Shown: in pieces, positions 1-37,500 of the stretch | Layout of the letters: each line of letters opens with the position of its first letter | How positions within the stretch are numbered: the first letter of the stretch is position 1 | Assembly: GCF_029227915.1 (NCBI RefSeq) | Contig: NC_079882.1 | Location: 25,363,001-25,427,000, forward strand | DNA length: 64,000 bases | Reading direction: 5' to 3' | Origin: Hydractinia symbiolongicarpus | Taxonomy: Eukaryota; Cnidaria; Hydrozoa; Anthoathecata; Hydractiniidae | Notes under the pieces: model-generated | Databases searched by the model: none | What the model was told of the DNA's origin: nothing | The model's input: only the letters and a program-made list of their open reading frames with translations | Position numbers and translations under genes: made by a program

Positions 1-2037
1 GATTGGTTGGGCTAAAAGATCGGACCATATGCTCAAAAATTAAATTAGTAAAACAGGTTTTTCTCATCTTTCTCTCCAGAGTGGCGAAAATAAGAAATCA
101 GAAAGTTCGTTTACGTTTTTGCGAACAATTTTTGAACACATTTTCTTCGTTATTTTGATTTGCATGCTCTCCGCCGGTAGTCAAATTTACAGTTTTTTAA
201 CTTTTAACATGCCCTTAGGCGCCATGTTTATAAAAAAGTCAACTTAAAGTTTTTAATTCAATTTTTGCATTCCTTCTTAATGCTGTTATTTAACTTTTTT
301 CCCCTTAAGAGATTGATTGAGAGTTGTTCCACAGTTCTTTAGCCGCTAGCTTTCTTTTTTTTTTCTCCGCAATTCGTATGTAAACACTCTATTTATTAAT
401 TCCTAAAGTTTCCTTTTAAACCCTTTTAAGACACGTGTTTAAGTCAGACAATCATGTAAACATTACACACAAAGTTTAATTGAAAGTACACAAGCTGTGT
501 TTTGCAACAACGAGGAAGAGATAAATTCTATAGTGCTAACCAAACACTGTGGAGGAGTTCATATATTATTTATTTGAGTAATTTTGAACCGATTGTTCCT
601 CTGTCTAAAAGCTGGAACTACGTCGTGTTGTGCAGAAAAAAGGTAGTTGGATTTGTTTTGTTTTTTAAATTTTCTACAAGAAAGTGTTTAGTTTCTATAT
701 CCAAAAATTATTTCCGACAATTTAACTTTAAGTGATGACAATATACCTACCAGACTATGTAGATGTGTTTGATTTCCGTGTTTGCGACAAATGTTGAGCG
801 CAGATCTTTTTTTAAAGTACACGAGATGGCGAAAACACATGCGGATGTATGTGTCAAAAATTTCCGTAACTGTAAAACCTTTTGATATTTGTGATTTTGA
901 ACCAAGTATTTATTTATCACAGAAATTTGACCTGTCAGGGCGGATACAGAAATTTAAGCAAATTAGTCCATTGTTTTTACAAAGTCGGTAAGAAATTAGC
1001 GTTCAAACTACACAAGACGTTAAAGGGCCCATCAGGGCTAGTTATATATATTAGCCACTTTTATACTGAGATTTAGGTAGACTTTACATAAAGTTTTAAT
1101 TCAGGGGTGAAATGAAAATTACACTTCGGTCTTTTGTGTGGTCTTAAAAAATGTTTAAATGATTTCATCAGGTCTGAAAAAACAAAATAAATTTTATTTC
1201 CTCCTAAAAATACTCTGTAAACACGATTTGCCCGAAATGAAACTATTGCGCATGTTTATAAAGCTATTGTGCATGCACAAATAGCTATCGCGCATGTGTA
1301 CAACATTATGGAGCATGTGCAGCTCACACAACTCCGATATGAAAAACTTCATGTGAACACTTCTGTGTCTTTGTTTATACGCAATATACGCGTTTGAAAT
1401 CGCAAAAACAAGACTTTTGGTGAAAAATTAAGTACGTCCACCCGACTAGCTTGACATACCCTAAATCCGCCACTGCATTTCCTACTGATACTGATATCAA
1501 CAAAGGTACTACGAATAGGGTCTCCCCAGCCCCACACGCGTCATGAAAGAAAATTTGTTTTTGTGAAAAACAACCCAAGGCTTCATTTTCCTTTTCTGAA
1601 ATTCAAAATGATATTGGGGATATGACGCCATTTTCACCTTTCCTGCAACGCGAAAGAATTCCTCCTTGTTTATATACTTAGAATAAATGAAACCATCCCT
1701 CATTAATTTTTACGTAAAGCGAAAAAAACAAGCATTTTTTTACCTATATAGAAAAGATTGCTTGTGAAAGCGCTGATTTCGTTGAAGTATCCACTGCAGT
1801 TCATTTATCAACTGATCGTGTAAAAAGTGAAATGCTGAAGAGCTGCGGATAACCCTCTCTACCGGTTTGCGCGCGCTATTTGAGGTCCAAATCTTACATT
1901 TACAGTTCCTTATGAGTTTATGTGTCGACCTCAAGAAACCTAAATTTACAATTTCTCTTGCTGCATTGCACACATTGACACGATATTTTCGTTATTTTTC
2001 TTAGCTGTGATCCTTCGATACTTGTTTATTTTCAAAA
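1..2037. other. Intergenic DNA upstream of the NmrA-like gene
   Basis: AT-rich DNA with no coding region, RNA gene or complete transposon that I can support. At 1243-1322 a few imperfect copies of a GCGCATG-containing 25-35 bp word lie close together. The bases before the ATG at 2038 (TTCAAA-ATG-G) give a good start context, but I see no TATA box. Confidence 0.5.
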
Positions 2038-3006
2038 ATGGCCGAACAATTGCGAGTTGTCGTGACAAGTGCAGGAGGAAGAGTTGGAAAGGAGATTTGT
2101 GCGCGGTTAAAACAAAGTGGACGTAATGTCTTCATCAGAGCTTGTTGTAGGCGACCAGAAAGATCGGAATTTCTGAAAGACTTGGGTGTAGACGAACTTG
2201 TTCAGTTTGAGTACTCTGATCCTTCTACTTTCGAAGCTGCCGTCAAAGGCATGAATGCTATATATTCATCATCTCCTGATCCAGCTCTTAAAGGTCATCA
2301 AGAATTTTGCACGTTTTTAAAGAATAACAAGCATGGTATCAAACATGCAGTACGTTTATCTTGCATGGGTGCAGAACAAAATACTGCTTCTTACAGTGGG
2401 CACGCGTTCACCAAAGGTGCTAAAATTCCTCATATGCTAGAAGGGTACTGGCTTGCTGAGAAATACTTGATTGAAACTGGTATTCCCGTCACAGTTGTAC
2501 GTGCAAATTTTTTCATGACGCATTTGGTAAAGCCTGATCTTCAAAACATTATGGAACATGGTTTTTTCACCTTTCCGTTATCTGATTGCAGAAATTCGTT
2601 TGTGTCAACCAATGATCTTGGTGAAATAGCAGCAAAGGCATTAGTTGAAGGTCCGAGTATTCACGGTGATAAATTTTATGATATCACTGGTCCCGAACCC
2701 CAAAGTATGTATGATGTGGCCGATGTATTGTCTGAAGTTCTTGGAAAGAAAATTGAGTACAGAGAAACAAGCCCCGAAAAATTCATCGAAGATTTCGGCC
2801 AGACAAGATGGGAATTCATTGAATATCTCCGAAAAGGATTTTATTTGCGCGTATCTCCTGATTATTACAACCTTACTGGAAAGAAATCCACCAACTACTT
2901 GCAGCATATGACTACGAAAGGTGCAGCTGGTGAAACAGGCACGGATGAACTCTCTCAAGCTGGAATGTGGACGAAAGGTGTAGATCTATTTAAAAATAAA
3001 AAATAA
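2038..3006 (+). CDS. NmrA/HSCARG-type NAD(P)-binding Rossmann protein
   Basis: A 322-residue protein of the atypical short-chain dehydrogenase superfamily (NmrA, HSCARG and quinone oxidoreductase type 2 relatives). Seen: an N-terminal beta strand followed by TSAGGRVG (residues 10-17), the glycine-rich dinucleotide loop in its NmrA form; a mid-protein HAVRLSCMGAE segment, the usual strand before the substrate pocket; and a C-terminal helical region. Family members either reduce quinones or sense NADPH without catalysis, and the sequence cannot decide between these. The length is typical of the family. The whole reading frame is one exon, in contrast to the exon-dense genes nearby, which is compatible with retroposition, transfer from bacteria or simple intron loss. 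An AATAAA signal follows at 3079. The start has a good context and no upstream in-frame alternative was needed. Confidence 0.88.
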   Translation: MAEQLRVVVTSAGGRVGKEICARLKQSGRNVFIRACCRRPERSEFLKDLGVDELVQFEYSDPSTFEAAVKGMNAIYSSSPDPALKGHQEFCTFLKNNKHGIKHAVRLSCMGAEQNTASYSGHAFTKGAKIPHMLEGYWLAEKYLIETGIPVTVVRANFFMTHLVKPDLQNIMEHGFFTFPLSDCRNSFVSTNDLGEIAAKALVEGPSIHGDKFYDITGPEPQSMYDVADVLSEVLGKKIEYRETSPEKFIEDFGQTRWEFIEYLRKGFYLRVSPDYYNLTGKKSTNYLQHMTTKGAAGETGTDELSQAGMWTKGVDLFKNKK

Positions 3007-4681
3007 TCAACTGTAAAAATGAATATGTAGAAATATGTGCTAAAAATACAACTTTATATCTACTTCTACTAACTTTAAAATAAAAACTACATTAAACTAA
3101 TTTTTTTTAATGTCATCCACTAGTGACAACATTTTGCAAAGCGCAATTCGTTTAAATGTAACTCAACTTCTCTTAGATAAGGCGTGTTGGAAAAGCAAGC
3201 CTAAGAACCTCAATAAAAACAATGTCAAACTCTGAAAATAGTAGTGAAGTGTCTTTCAAAAATTCATTCTTGTCGGAGGTTTCACGCGCAGAATAACATC
3301 GTCTTGTACAATATTTTTGCATGTAGTTTCTTGATCACGCCTTTAGATCATTTTCCCCAAGAACTATTGTTTTTCATTGGTGTTCAAACATATATTCTAA
3401 GTGTCTGTGCGAAATTTCAGCTAGCCTTTGAAAGTCTTCACATAAGGTATAATTCTGGTTCATGTTTTGCTGTAACTTTGCACTGACGTGTTGTACTTTA
3501 TATTTATTTAACCGAAAAATTGGACAAGAAACTAAACTGGTTTTACTAATGCATATGATGTCACCTTCTCGATGCTGACCCGTTTTAGTTCGAACAAAGT
3601 TTAACTTACCGTCATCGTCTTGCTGGTTGTCTTTTAGCTTTAGTTCTTTTAATTCCCCAATTCTAAAGAATCCTGCGAATCCAAAATTGCATATTCTAAG
3701 ATGTAATAAATTGTTAGCATACTAGTATAGTTTAACTATTTCGGTGAGTATTTTTAGAGTTGAAGGTTCGTTTTTATTTCAGTTTGACAATTTCGAAGCT
3801 TGCCTGGTAGCGCATTGATCAGTTTGACTAGGTATTCCTGCGTAAATTGACCTCAGCGAATGCCAAAGGATGCTGATATGAGTGCACTGAGTTAAAAGAC
3901 ACAAAAACGGATGTGCTGGTTTGCTTTTGAACTTCCCTAAAAAGATTGCGACCATCTGGCCCACTTTACCAACGCAGGTTTATACTTGCTTGTAAAGACC
4001 CTAACTATGACATTCTTACGCTGGGATTTTTTAGGTAAATTCCATCTTGCGATTATATAGTTTGAAAAACGCAACAACAAGCGAATTATCTGTCTGTAAA
4101 AGCGCAACCCAGAAAGATATAGCTTCACAGCTACTGCAAATGATGCTTGAAAAAGGGAAAAATTAAAATCAAGCATTGCACGTAGTAAAGAAAGGAAAAA
4201 AAGAGAATTTTGTAAAAATGAAGAAACTTTAAATATTACTAGCGACTCTGTGTAAATAATGTAAATAAGGAAGGAAATAAATCCGCTACAATAGACACCC
4301 AAAGTTCTTTCAGCAGACACCAGATTGGCCTCTTCCAGCATTGCTACCATTGACTTGAAAGACATAAATGCATCCACGCCAAAGAAAAAAGATAAAATTA
4401 GTGGATACAGAATATTGATAGCTCTCTAATTCTTTACATCTTTAAGCTGTTGTGTTGTCTGGATTGTAAAAACCAGAACTTGGTACTTCGTGAAAGGGCT
4501 TTTAAGAAACGAGTACTTTTTTCCCTACTTTACGTTAAATCTTTGAACTGTGGTTTCTTTCAGAGTTTTTTTTACCTCTATGCCCTTTGGAAGAGGGTTA
4601 GATGTAAACAAACGAATAGTGTACACAATGCGTGCTTTGAGAAAAATTTCTCAATGAAAAAAATACACATGTCTTAAGAAT
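3007..4681. other. Spacer without a supported gene
   Basis: AT-rich DNA. A 146-codon open frame on the minus strand (3937-4377) has hydrophobic low-complexity content and no recognisable domain, so I do not call it a gene. Confidence 0.4.
3079..3084 (+). terminator. Poly(A) signal of the NmrA-like gene
   Basis: AATAAA lies 73 nt after the stop codon at 3006, a normal distance for an animal polyadenylation signal. No other candidate lies closer. Confidence 0.55.
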
Positions 4682-5310
4682 ATGCCGAAATCTATGACAC
4701 ATAAAAATTACAATAAATTAGTTCATACAAATATTAGTGCTACAAAAGAAGTGTCAGAAGAAACAAAGACCGACGCAGTCATGGAAGTTCTTATCTGTAA
4801 ACGAAGTTGTGACCGTCATGCCAACTGGGGAAATTTAGTTACCAAGGTTCCGTGGGAGAAATGGAGGCATGGGGGTGCCAAACGCACGTTGGAACGATCA
4901 ATAGAAAAACGAAAATTTCGTTATGTGAATTTTTTAGATAGTGGCAGCGATAGCTTTGCTACAGTGAAAAAGACCTATCAAAGAAATAAGGTAAACAAGC
5001 TTAAATGTTTTGGCCATTACCACAAAAGAGTTGGTACGTTTACGTCAATTGAAAAGAAAAGAAAAAGGATAACAGGTGGTGCAATCAACAGATTACAGAG
5101 TTATTTCAGTATAGCGATACAACAAAACAAGAGAATATTTAAAGGCAATGAAAGCAGAAACTCTTGCAAGTTTTTTTTTTCATGCTGCATCTTCTTCAAA
5201 AAATAATTGGCACTTCCCTCATTGCCTGGTGCTGATAGTTGGTGCATTTAACATAGAAAAGGCAAATAGAACTAACACATACAAACCAGGGCTTGGCTTG
5301 CTTTAGAAAT
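4682..5310 (+). pseudogene. Remnant of a MULE-like (Mutator superfamily) transposase
   Basis: The 174-codon frame 4682-5206 matches the middle of the Mutator-like transposases that are common in cnidarian and arthropod genomes. The recognisable order is: a Cys/His-containing stretch, then GGAKRTLERSIEKRKFRYVN, then a degenerate GDGDS-type acidic motif (DSGSDSF), then VNKLKCFGHYHKRVG, then ITGGAINRLQSYFSIAI. After the stop at 5206 the family's next block is still visible in another frame to about 5310 (HCL..GA.NIEKANRTNTYKP). Both ends of the transposase are missing and the DDE core is incomplete, so this is a dead fragment. Family assignment is by pattern recognition. Confidence 0.6.
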
Positions 5311-6699
5311 TGTCTTAAAAGATCAGACCAATATTTGAAGATGATGATAAAGTTTTGCAAAAATGTTTTACGTTTTCTTGTCTCGCTTAACCAAGTAAAA
5401 TTTGGAGTTTATGATGCAGTGGCCAACTGCAATATGGACAGTAAAAACCAGTGTTTTGATTTATGAAAAGCTGGCATCATTTGGTATGAAGTTACACATT
5501 AAAGGATTGCACAAACTTAAACAATAAATGACTTTTTCAAATAAAACAGAAAAATACATTTAAAATAAATAATGCATTTTAAGTTGACGAAATAGACGGG
5601 AGGCAAACAAATCCAGTTTCAGATATCTTTTATCTATATCTATTCCTCACAAATTATTTTGAAAACCACAGGATAAAGCGTCCCTACTGAGTCATGGGTA
5701 TGTCGAGACTGTCAGTCTGCCTTGATATTTAGCCAACATAGGTGGTACTCTGCAGTAATCATGTTTTTAAAGAGGAATAAAAAATCTTAAATTTCCTTAG
5801 CTATTTTTTTTATAGTTTAATCTTTGTTCCTCCCATTTTAAGGAGGTAAGGAAAAGCCTTCATGCTGTTTGTTTGAATGTGTTTTGTAAAAAGACAGAAG
5901 TGCTAATTTGATTGCCAGTAAGACATTTATATGCAGGATATGTTCTGTCTGGGACCACATGCCTCCTTTCTGGTCCCTCGACAAACTACTCCCCAGCCTT
6001 TCAGGGAAGCATCTGTCTGTAACAAAAATTAAGCTTAAGGTTGAATAAAGAAACGCCCATTGTATAAGTATAGATTTTTTACCCACCATAAGGTTTTTCC
6101 AGAGACCCCTTATTCAAATGCACTAGGGTAGCAAAAGATTTAAACACTTTTTTGTTGTTGTACAAAACGAAACTCTAGATGAGCTGGCAGAACTGCTGGT
6201 ATATTGGAGGACAGAACTCCTATTAATTGAGTTAGCTTCAGAATAGTGTCTTCTCTCGCCTTCTAGCACTGTTTCTGTATTTTTGTAATTTTTTCCCTTG
6301 TTAGATACGGACATTGTCACTAAATCTACCGGAATTGCAAAGAAATCTTTTTTCTGAATTGACTCCAAGACAGATTTTTTTAAATTTTTTTGTAACAGAA
6401 AAATCGAAGTGTTTCGGTAAGACCTCTATTTTTTCTCTATTTTTGCCTGTGTTGGCTCTGAAATAAGGGGTGTTTTGAACCCTTGTACTACTGACACGAT
6501 ACTTTTGTCGTGTGTATTGTCTGCGATATTTAAAAAACATTGTAAATCAACCTCGTCCCTATTGCTTTTTTCTCTTGCAAAATGGTTAACAGATTTTTAT
6601 ACAGAATTAACATCATTGTAAGTGGCTGGAAAGATTCTGGTATTCACGATACTGTTGGGTTTATCGAAGTTGCCCCTCTTGACCCATTTTCACAAATCG
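5311..6699. other. Spacer without a supported gene
   Basis: AT-rich DNA between two transposon remnants. Short open frames at 5838-6089 and 6123-6540 (minus) show no domain and look like chance frames. Confidence 0.35.
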
Positions 6700-8821
6700 A
6701 TCCAATATTAAAGGTGATAATAGAGTAACAAAAAACTCTGTTACGTTAATTGATCTTATCTTTACAAACAATTTGACCACAATTGTTTCATGTGACTTTA
6801 TCGAAACTCATAGTAGTGATCACCATATGGTTTCATGTATTCGAAAGAAAAACCATCAAAAATTTAATTGTCGTACAATCATCGCTCAGGACTTTAACAA
6901 CTACGACCCATAAAAAATGAACGCTGATTTTAAAACTGCCAACTGGTCAAGCGTATATAATTAAACCAATATTAATGTGTTAGAAACAATTTTCAACAAA
7001 CATGCTTCTATTGTGGAAAAGAAAATTCGACGTAAACGTAGTGACTGGATTACCAGTAAAGTGAAACAATATATGTCTCATCGCGACAAGCTGTACAGAA
7101 AAGCGAGAAAATCAAAAAGTGATGCGAATTGGACGCTATATAGGAAGGCGCGTAGTAACTCATGCACTAACAAAATTAATAATGCTAAAAGCAACTACAA
7201 TAAAAATCTTGTGAAAGAGCACGCAAGTAATCCAAAGAAATTCTGGGATGTTATCAAAAGTATGTTTCCATACAAGACGAAATCACTTAGTAAGTTTTAC
7301 TAAGTGATTTCGTCTTGTATGGAAACAGCAGTCCGATAAAATTACCGCAAGTTCTTTTGGTTCCTTTTATGCCGGGGCAATTAAAAGAATTAAAGAAAAA
7401 TCGAGTTTACTTACAAATTTTGTATGGAGATATCCAAGACGTATTAAAACGAGAACACGCAAACTATTCAATTTACGATACATCTCCAACGTATTTGTTA
7501 TAAAGCAGTTAAAAAATCTGGAGTGGACAATTTACCATTTAACTTAATAAAAGACTGTTGTGAACACATTTCTCAAACATTGTGTCCCATTTTAAATCTC
7601 TCTATTAAATCTGGTAAGGTGCCTAAAATTTGGAAAAAAGCGCGAATTAAACCATTGTATAAATCTGGTGATACAAGTAACCCTTCCAATTATCGCCCTA
7701 TATTGATACTTTCGATTTTTCGAAAATTCTCGAAAAAGCTGTGCATTCGCAATTATTAGAATTTTTGGAGGAGAACAATCTTTTAACTGAAAAACAGTTC
7801 TAGAATTGTTCTACAACTGATGCCTCAACAGTATTGGTTGATGACAAAAGATTTGATGTCGATCGCGGAAATTTTGTGGGAGCATATTTCATAGATTTAA
7901 GCAAGGCGTTTGATACTATCAGTCACAGCCAGTTATTATCGAAGTTGAAATCTTATGGTGTAGAAAATATCGATTGGTTTACAGGTTATTTGTTTGAAAG
8001 AGCACAAGTTTTTGAACTTTATAATTCTAACATAGAACGACCGATTGGGGTCCGCAGGGTTCCATTTTGGGATCATTACTGTTCATAATCTTTTTCAATG
8101 ATATTGATGATCATGTGAAAAACTCTAAAATCATCAAATATGCCGACGATACATTAATTTATACTGCCTCTAACAACTGATAATATCGAAAAAGTTTAAA
8201 TTGATGTTCTTACTGCTATCGATAAATACTTGCGTGACAATGACGTTATGCTGTTCGGAACCAGCAAAAAACGTTCCAATCAGATCGATGTTACATATCG
8301 GGATCACAAAATCCACGAAACCACTTCATACAAATATTTAGGAGTAATTCTGGATAAGACTTTATCGATGACTGAGAACTTCTTCAAAACTATGAAGAAA
8401 CTAGTACAAGAGTTGCTCTGTGACAATAATTGAGGAACCGCACCGATCCTGCTGTGTCAAAGAGAATACATCAATGTATGTTTCTTCCTGTACTCACGTA
8501 TTTGTCTACAGCTATGTTAAGTTTTACTGTCATTCAGTTGAAAACTTTAAGAACTCTGGAATTAAGAGTTTCCAGAATTGCTGTCTCAATCAATACAAAA
8601 GTCGTGATACGAAAACAAGCCTGCATATTTGTCAAAGGAGTGTTATTGAACAAATGCTGCTCAAATTATGAAGGTTATTTCGAGGTAATAAACCACGTCG
8701 CCAACACACGAAATAATGGTTTCCTGGTGCGTCTACCTAAAGTTAAACTTGAATTCGGTGCAAAAGCTTTCAGTTTTGGAGTAGCGAGACTATATAATAA
8801 CTTACCAATTGAACTCTTGAA
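6700..8821 (+). mobile_element. Broken non-LTR retrotransposon (CR1/L2/jockey-like LINE)
   Basis: Pieces of one LINE polyprotein appear in order but in several frames. About 6738-6900 gives the end of the apurinic endonuclease (LIDLIFTNN ... SDHHMV, carrying the catalytic SDH). 6977-7303 is the basic linker. 7523-7740 is the RT finger region (PSNYRP). 7834-8088 is the first RT aspartate block (YFIDLSKAFDTISH). 8139-8175 holds the catalytic YADD, and 8430-8820 is the C-terminal thumb. In-frame stops, frameshifts and a palindromic insertion at 7263-7327 make it inactive. The 5' part of the endonuclease is missing. A Helitron-like repeat has landed at its 3' end. Confidence 0.85.
7263..7327. repeat. 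Perfect palindrome with 31-bp arms inside the LINE
   Basis: Bases 7263-7293 and 7297-7327 are exact reverse complements separated by GTT. The left arm is genuine LINE linker coding sequence (FPYKTKSLS); the right arm is its inverted copy, which breaks the reading frame. A fold-back template switch during repair or replication is the simplest origin. Confidence 0.95.
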
Positions 8822-8963
8822 TCCATATTATGACGCCTGTATACGTCTGTCCGTCCGACTGTCACGCAAAATGGTAGCTTAGCTGCGCATGTAGCGAGAC
8901 GCACGCAATGCGGTATAAAAAGAACGGGCGAACAGGTGGATTTTTCCACGGGCTAACGATTTA
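8822..8963 (+). mobile_element. Non-autonomous Helitron-like repeat, copy 1 (degenerate end)
   Basis: Shares with 46192-46305 the block GTATACGTCTGTCCGTCC, then CACGCAAAATGGTAGCTTAG, then a hairpin GTGGATTTTTCCAC. It starts with TC after an A. The expected CTAG end is altered here (CTAACGATTTA). An extra segment sits between the shared blocks, making it longer than copy 2. Confidence 0.65.
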
Positions 8964-9934
8964 TTGTTTATATATATTTCATAGCGGCTTTTTTTATTCT
9001 AAATCATCGTACTTTAGCGTCTGTTAAAGACTTTCTCCTATCTATACGTTTGGATATTTATATATTTTATATTGTATCTTACATTCTTGATTTTATTTTA
9101 CCTGAACAGCCATTTCATTGATAACAAACTGAAGAAAAATGCTGTATAAATATTCTAAATAAATAAGAAACACCAATTGTGTCTCATTTTTTCAGCTCAA
9201 TACAAAAAAATTATGTCAAAAAACGCGACTGAGAATATAAACTAGATATTGCTTCTACACCCACGTTGCATCCGTGAAAATTAATCCACAAGAACTATAC
9301 CGTAGACGTGTCAAATCTACGATAAATACGGCGAATATGGCGTTCCTTGGATGTCTCGTTTGCATACGTGGCGAAATTAGCAGAAAGAGACCACAGATAG
9401 AAACTTACTCAATATTTCCCTCGCCTAAAATCTTTTTTCATGGCCCTTTCCAAAGGGTACAAAAAAAAAAAGAACTTGGAGCAGTGCATTTTATTCAACA
9501 AACTACAGTTTACATTAAGGACGTCGTGTCTGAAAGGTGGGTTCACACGTCACTGTAGTCGCACAAGCGATTTCTCTCATTTGCCAGCATTTGCTGCAGT
9601 AGTTGGTATAAGTTCTACCACCACGTCGAATAGGAATTTATAAATCAATGAGATCAGCTGAAATGTGGTGAAATGGAGTAAAGTAACTAATTGGTGGAGC
9701 CAAATAAAAGCATTCTTATTCTCCTTATTCGAAAGACGAATGGCTGTGAACCCACCTTAAAATAAAAGGCAACACTAGTGTCAAGTATAACTTAGTAAGA
9801 CAGAATTAATAAAATTAAAAGTGAACTATTTCCGATTGATGACCTTGGTTTCATCATAAAGGTGAATGTTTTTTTTCTTATGACACTAATGGTGTATGTG
9901 TACATACATAGAACATATTAATACGATTCAACAT
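8964..9934. other. Spacer and presumed 3' UTR of the dynein gene
   Basis: AT-rich DNA downstream of the dynein stop codon. The 3' UTR must lie just below 9935, but I see no unambiguous minus-strand AATAAA near the stop. No other gene is supported. Confidence 0.4.
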
Positions 9935-35204
<25,270 letters not shown>

Positions 35205-36660
35205 TCTAAACAAGTGGTGATAACATTAAATATTAAGTGCCTGGTGCAACTTAGCTAATCACAAAATATAGTACCACATGCAGGGCTGTATATTTGTTTA
35301 AAAGAACATTTAGTGACTAATTTCCTCAGCTAATTATACTTCCATTTTTTTGGCATTCTGTGTAGACTAGTTCTTTTCACTCGATTAAAATTTAATAACA
35401 TCTGAAAACGTTGATTATCACTATGGTGGGAATTCTATCAAGTCAATGACCTGTCACAAACAGGGTAAAAAAACACTATTGATTGATAAAAAACAGCAAT
35501 TGTTAACATTAAAACAGCTTATGGCAGGAACAATTTTTTGACATTCAGGAAATTTTTAAGTAAAATTTCTAACAATTTCTAGCTATTTTTTACAGCCTAT
35601 TTGTCTTTTTAACAAATAATAACCTTACGCAATCGTCAGCTATATATGGTTAAATACTTTCAATTTTTTTATACACTATTTATATAAATGGTATAATTTT
35701 TTCGCCTTTTGATTTGCTGAGAAAAGTAGTAATTCAAGGTTCCTTTTAAGAGGTGCAGTCTAGAATTGTCACTGTTCTCTTTGTTTTTCACAATTGTTCC
35801 AAGATTGGACATGCATGTCTATAGATTGGGCAGTCCAGTCTAAAGACTGGCTACCCATTAGTCACTGTCAGAAGATTGGCCTGGCCAGTCTTAAGACGGG
35901 GCACGTTTCAAGATTGGGCAGAACAGGGCCATGACTTAGGAGCTTAAAATTTTAGGGTCCACGCTCCACAGACATTTCCTTGCAGCATTCTCAGGGCCCA
36001 CACTGTGCCGTCTCACCAATTTCCTTCACATGGCTTGGGTTAACACGAGGCAGTGGCCACATTCACTTGCCCATATTAAATCGTTGCCAGGAGGGGAACC
36101 GATCCTGTTCTCCCCCATAAAGTGAGAGCCATAACCACTAAGCTAAGGTTATATCCAAAAACAACTTCGTTTGAAAGTACGAGTCTGATCAAATGCAGAT
36201 GGTCTCATGAGACTACAGTGTGACTGCAAAATTTAATTTATAGCCAACTAAAAAACGTTCGCACAAATAAAACTTATCAAATCAGTAAAATGAACATTTT
36301 TTCGCATCATCTTTTAAATATGTGAAGTATAAACTAAAAAACACGCCCAAACGGTATTTTGGAGATTCATAATTCTTTTCCCTATTTTCTAATTATACTC
36401 AGTGTTACGGCTTTCCTGTTGTTAGTGCAGCACAGTCATCTTTTGATTCAGAAGATGTGCTACGGAAAATGACTTTACCAAACATAGAAGTCTCTTTCTA
36501 TCAAATGTAACTCGTACATCGCACAAATACAAAATCTAGGGCGACCTACCTTTCCGACGCAGGAAACAAGAAGAAAGAACAACTGGCCGCTTCAGAAACA
36601 TGTGCACGAGACCCCCAGCAAGGAATTCGGTCCTGGGAACTAGGCACGCTCCTTCGTCGT
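35205..36660. other. Upstream region of the dynein gene with repeats
   Basis: Contains the presumed dynein promoter and possibly a 5' untranslated exon ending at 36550 (minus-strand donor GGAAAG/GTAGGTCG). At 35795-35935 a 20-30 bp word built on AGATTGG/CCAGTCT recurs several times in both orientations. A SINE follows (next entry). No promoter element is distinct. Confidence 0.4.
35935..36150 (-). mobile_element. tRNA-derived SINE
   Basis: The minus strand has an RNA polymerase III A box TAGCTTAGTGG (36135-36145) followed about 35 nt later by a B box GGTTCCCCTCC (36090-36100; consensus GGTTCGANTCC). A non-tRNA body follows, including TCTGTGGAGCGTGGACCCT, reminiscent of known SINE core domains. 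The left end is approximate. Confidence 0.6.
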
Positions 36661-37500
36661 GTTAATTAATTTGGTTGTACACCCTGGGTTTTTTCTTACA
36701 TAGGGCGTACGCAGTAACTGCTTGTGTCAATCAAATGATCCCAGGGCCTGTTGTCTCTTTTTGTACATCCAATCTGTCAATAAGCGCAGCACGGTGGAAG
36801 ACAAAAAGCCCTAGGGACAATGTTGCTGCTGTTCGTCAACACATTCAAATTTCTTATTTATAATTGTGTTAACGCAAGCTACTTCGTGCAACGTCCACCA
36901 AACATTTGGTACATTCAACCTCATCGCCAGGGCATCTTGTATCTTTTCTGACATCGGCAGGACGGCCAACATCGTCCCCAGGGCTCTCTACACCTATGAA
37001 AGTCTGGCAGAATGGGTTTCCGTAAATGCATCTCGTCCGATCATCATTAGGCGTAAAAAAAAGCTCAGTTGCTCGAAAACTAATTTCATTAAAAATTTTC
37101 AAAATTATTACACGTTTTTAATGCAACCACCAAGTATTTTTTTGTTGTTTTGACATTGGGAAGCAGCAACAAAAAAAACATGAAGTATTGATCATATGAT
37201 GATAAACTTGCACGATCCGGCGAAGATGTAAAAATGCGATGCAATAATATGGCATAATTTCATCCTCGTCCCCAGGGCCTGTTAGTCTTTTTATATTTGG
37301 ACGGCCTGAAAAAAAATCAGCAGCATTTTCAAACTATTGGTTTAAAAAGATTAATCTTCTACTCCATACTTAATAAATCCCACCTACATTTAGGTTACCA
37401 AGCATTCTCGTCCCCAGAGCTCTTTGAATAAAATCTCAAAAGTTTCAAGGTTTTATCTCAAAGAGCTCTGGGGATGAGAATGATTACCAAGAGTAAATAT
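36661..37500. repeat. Cluster of CGTCCCCAGGGC-type repeat fragments
   Basis: The word TCGTCCCCAGGGCCTGTT or close variants recurs near 36736, 36924, 36973, 37265 and 37409, in a stretch that is more GC-rich than its surroundings. Such ends are typical of short inverted-repeat elements. Small open frames here are chance products. Confidence 0.5.
37403..37482. mobile_element. Fold-back MITE with 8-bp target duplication
   Basis: Two arms of about 34 bp, each built on CTCGTCCCCAGAGCTCTTTG or its inverse, are separated by a few bases. The element is flanked by TTACCAAG at 37395-37402 and again at 37484-37491, an 8-bp direct repeat as made by hAT- or P-type transposases. Confidence 0.75.

Noticed and set aside
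3937-4377. 146-codon minus-strand open frame as a gene
   Set aside because: Hydrophobic low-complexity translation, no domain, no neighbouring exon, in AT-rich DNA.
9274-9643. Overlapping plus-strand open frames downstream of dynein
   Set aside because: No homology, overlapping frames and a poly-A run inside; chance frames.
36550-36620. 5' untranslated first exon of the dynein gene
   Set aside because: A good donor is present and an acceptor-like TTTAG precedes the ATG, but without transcript data the exon cannot be placed; mentioned only as a possibility.
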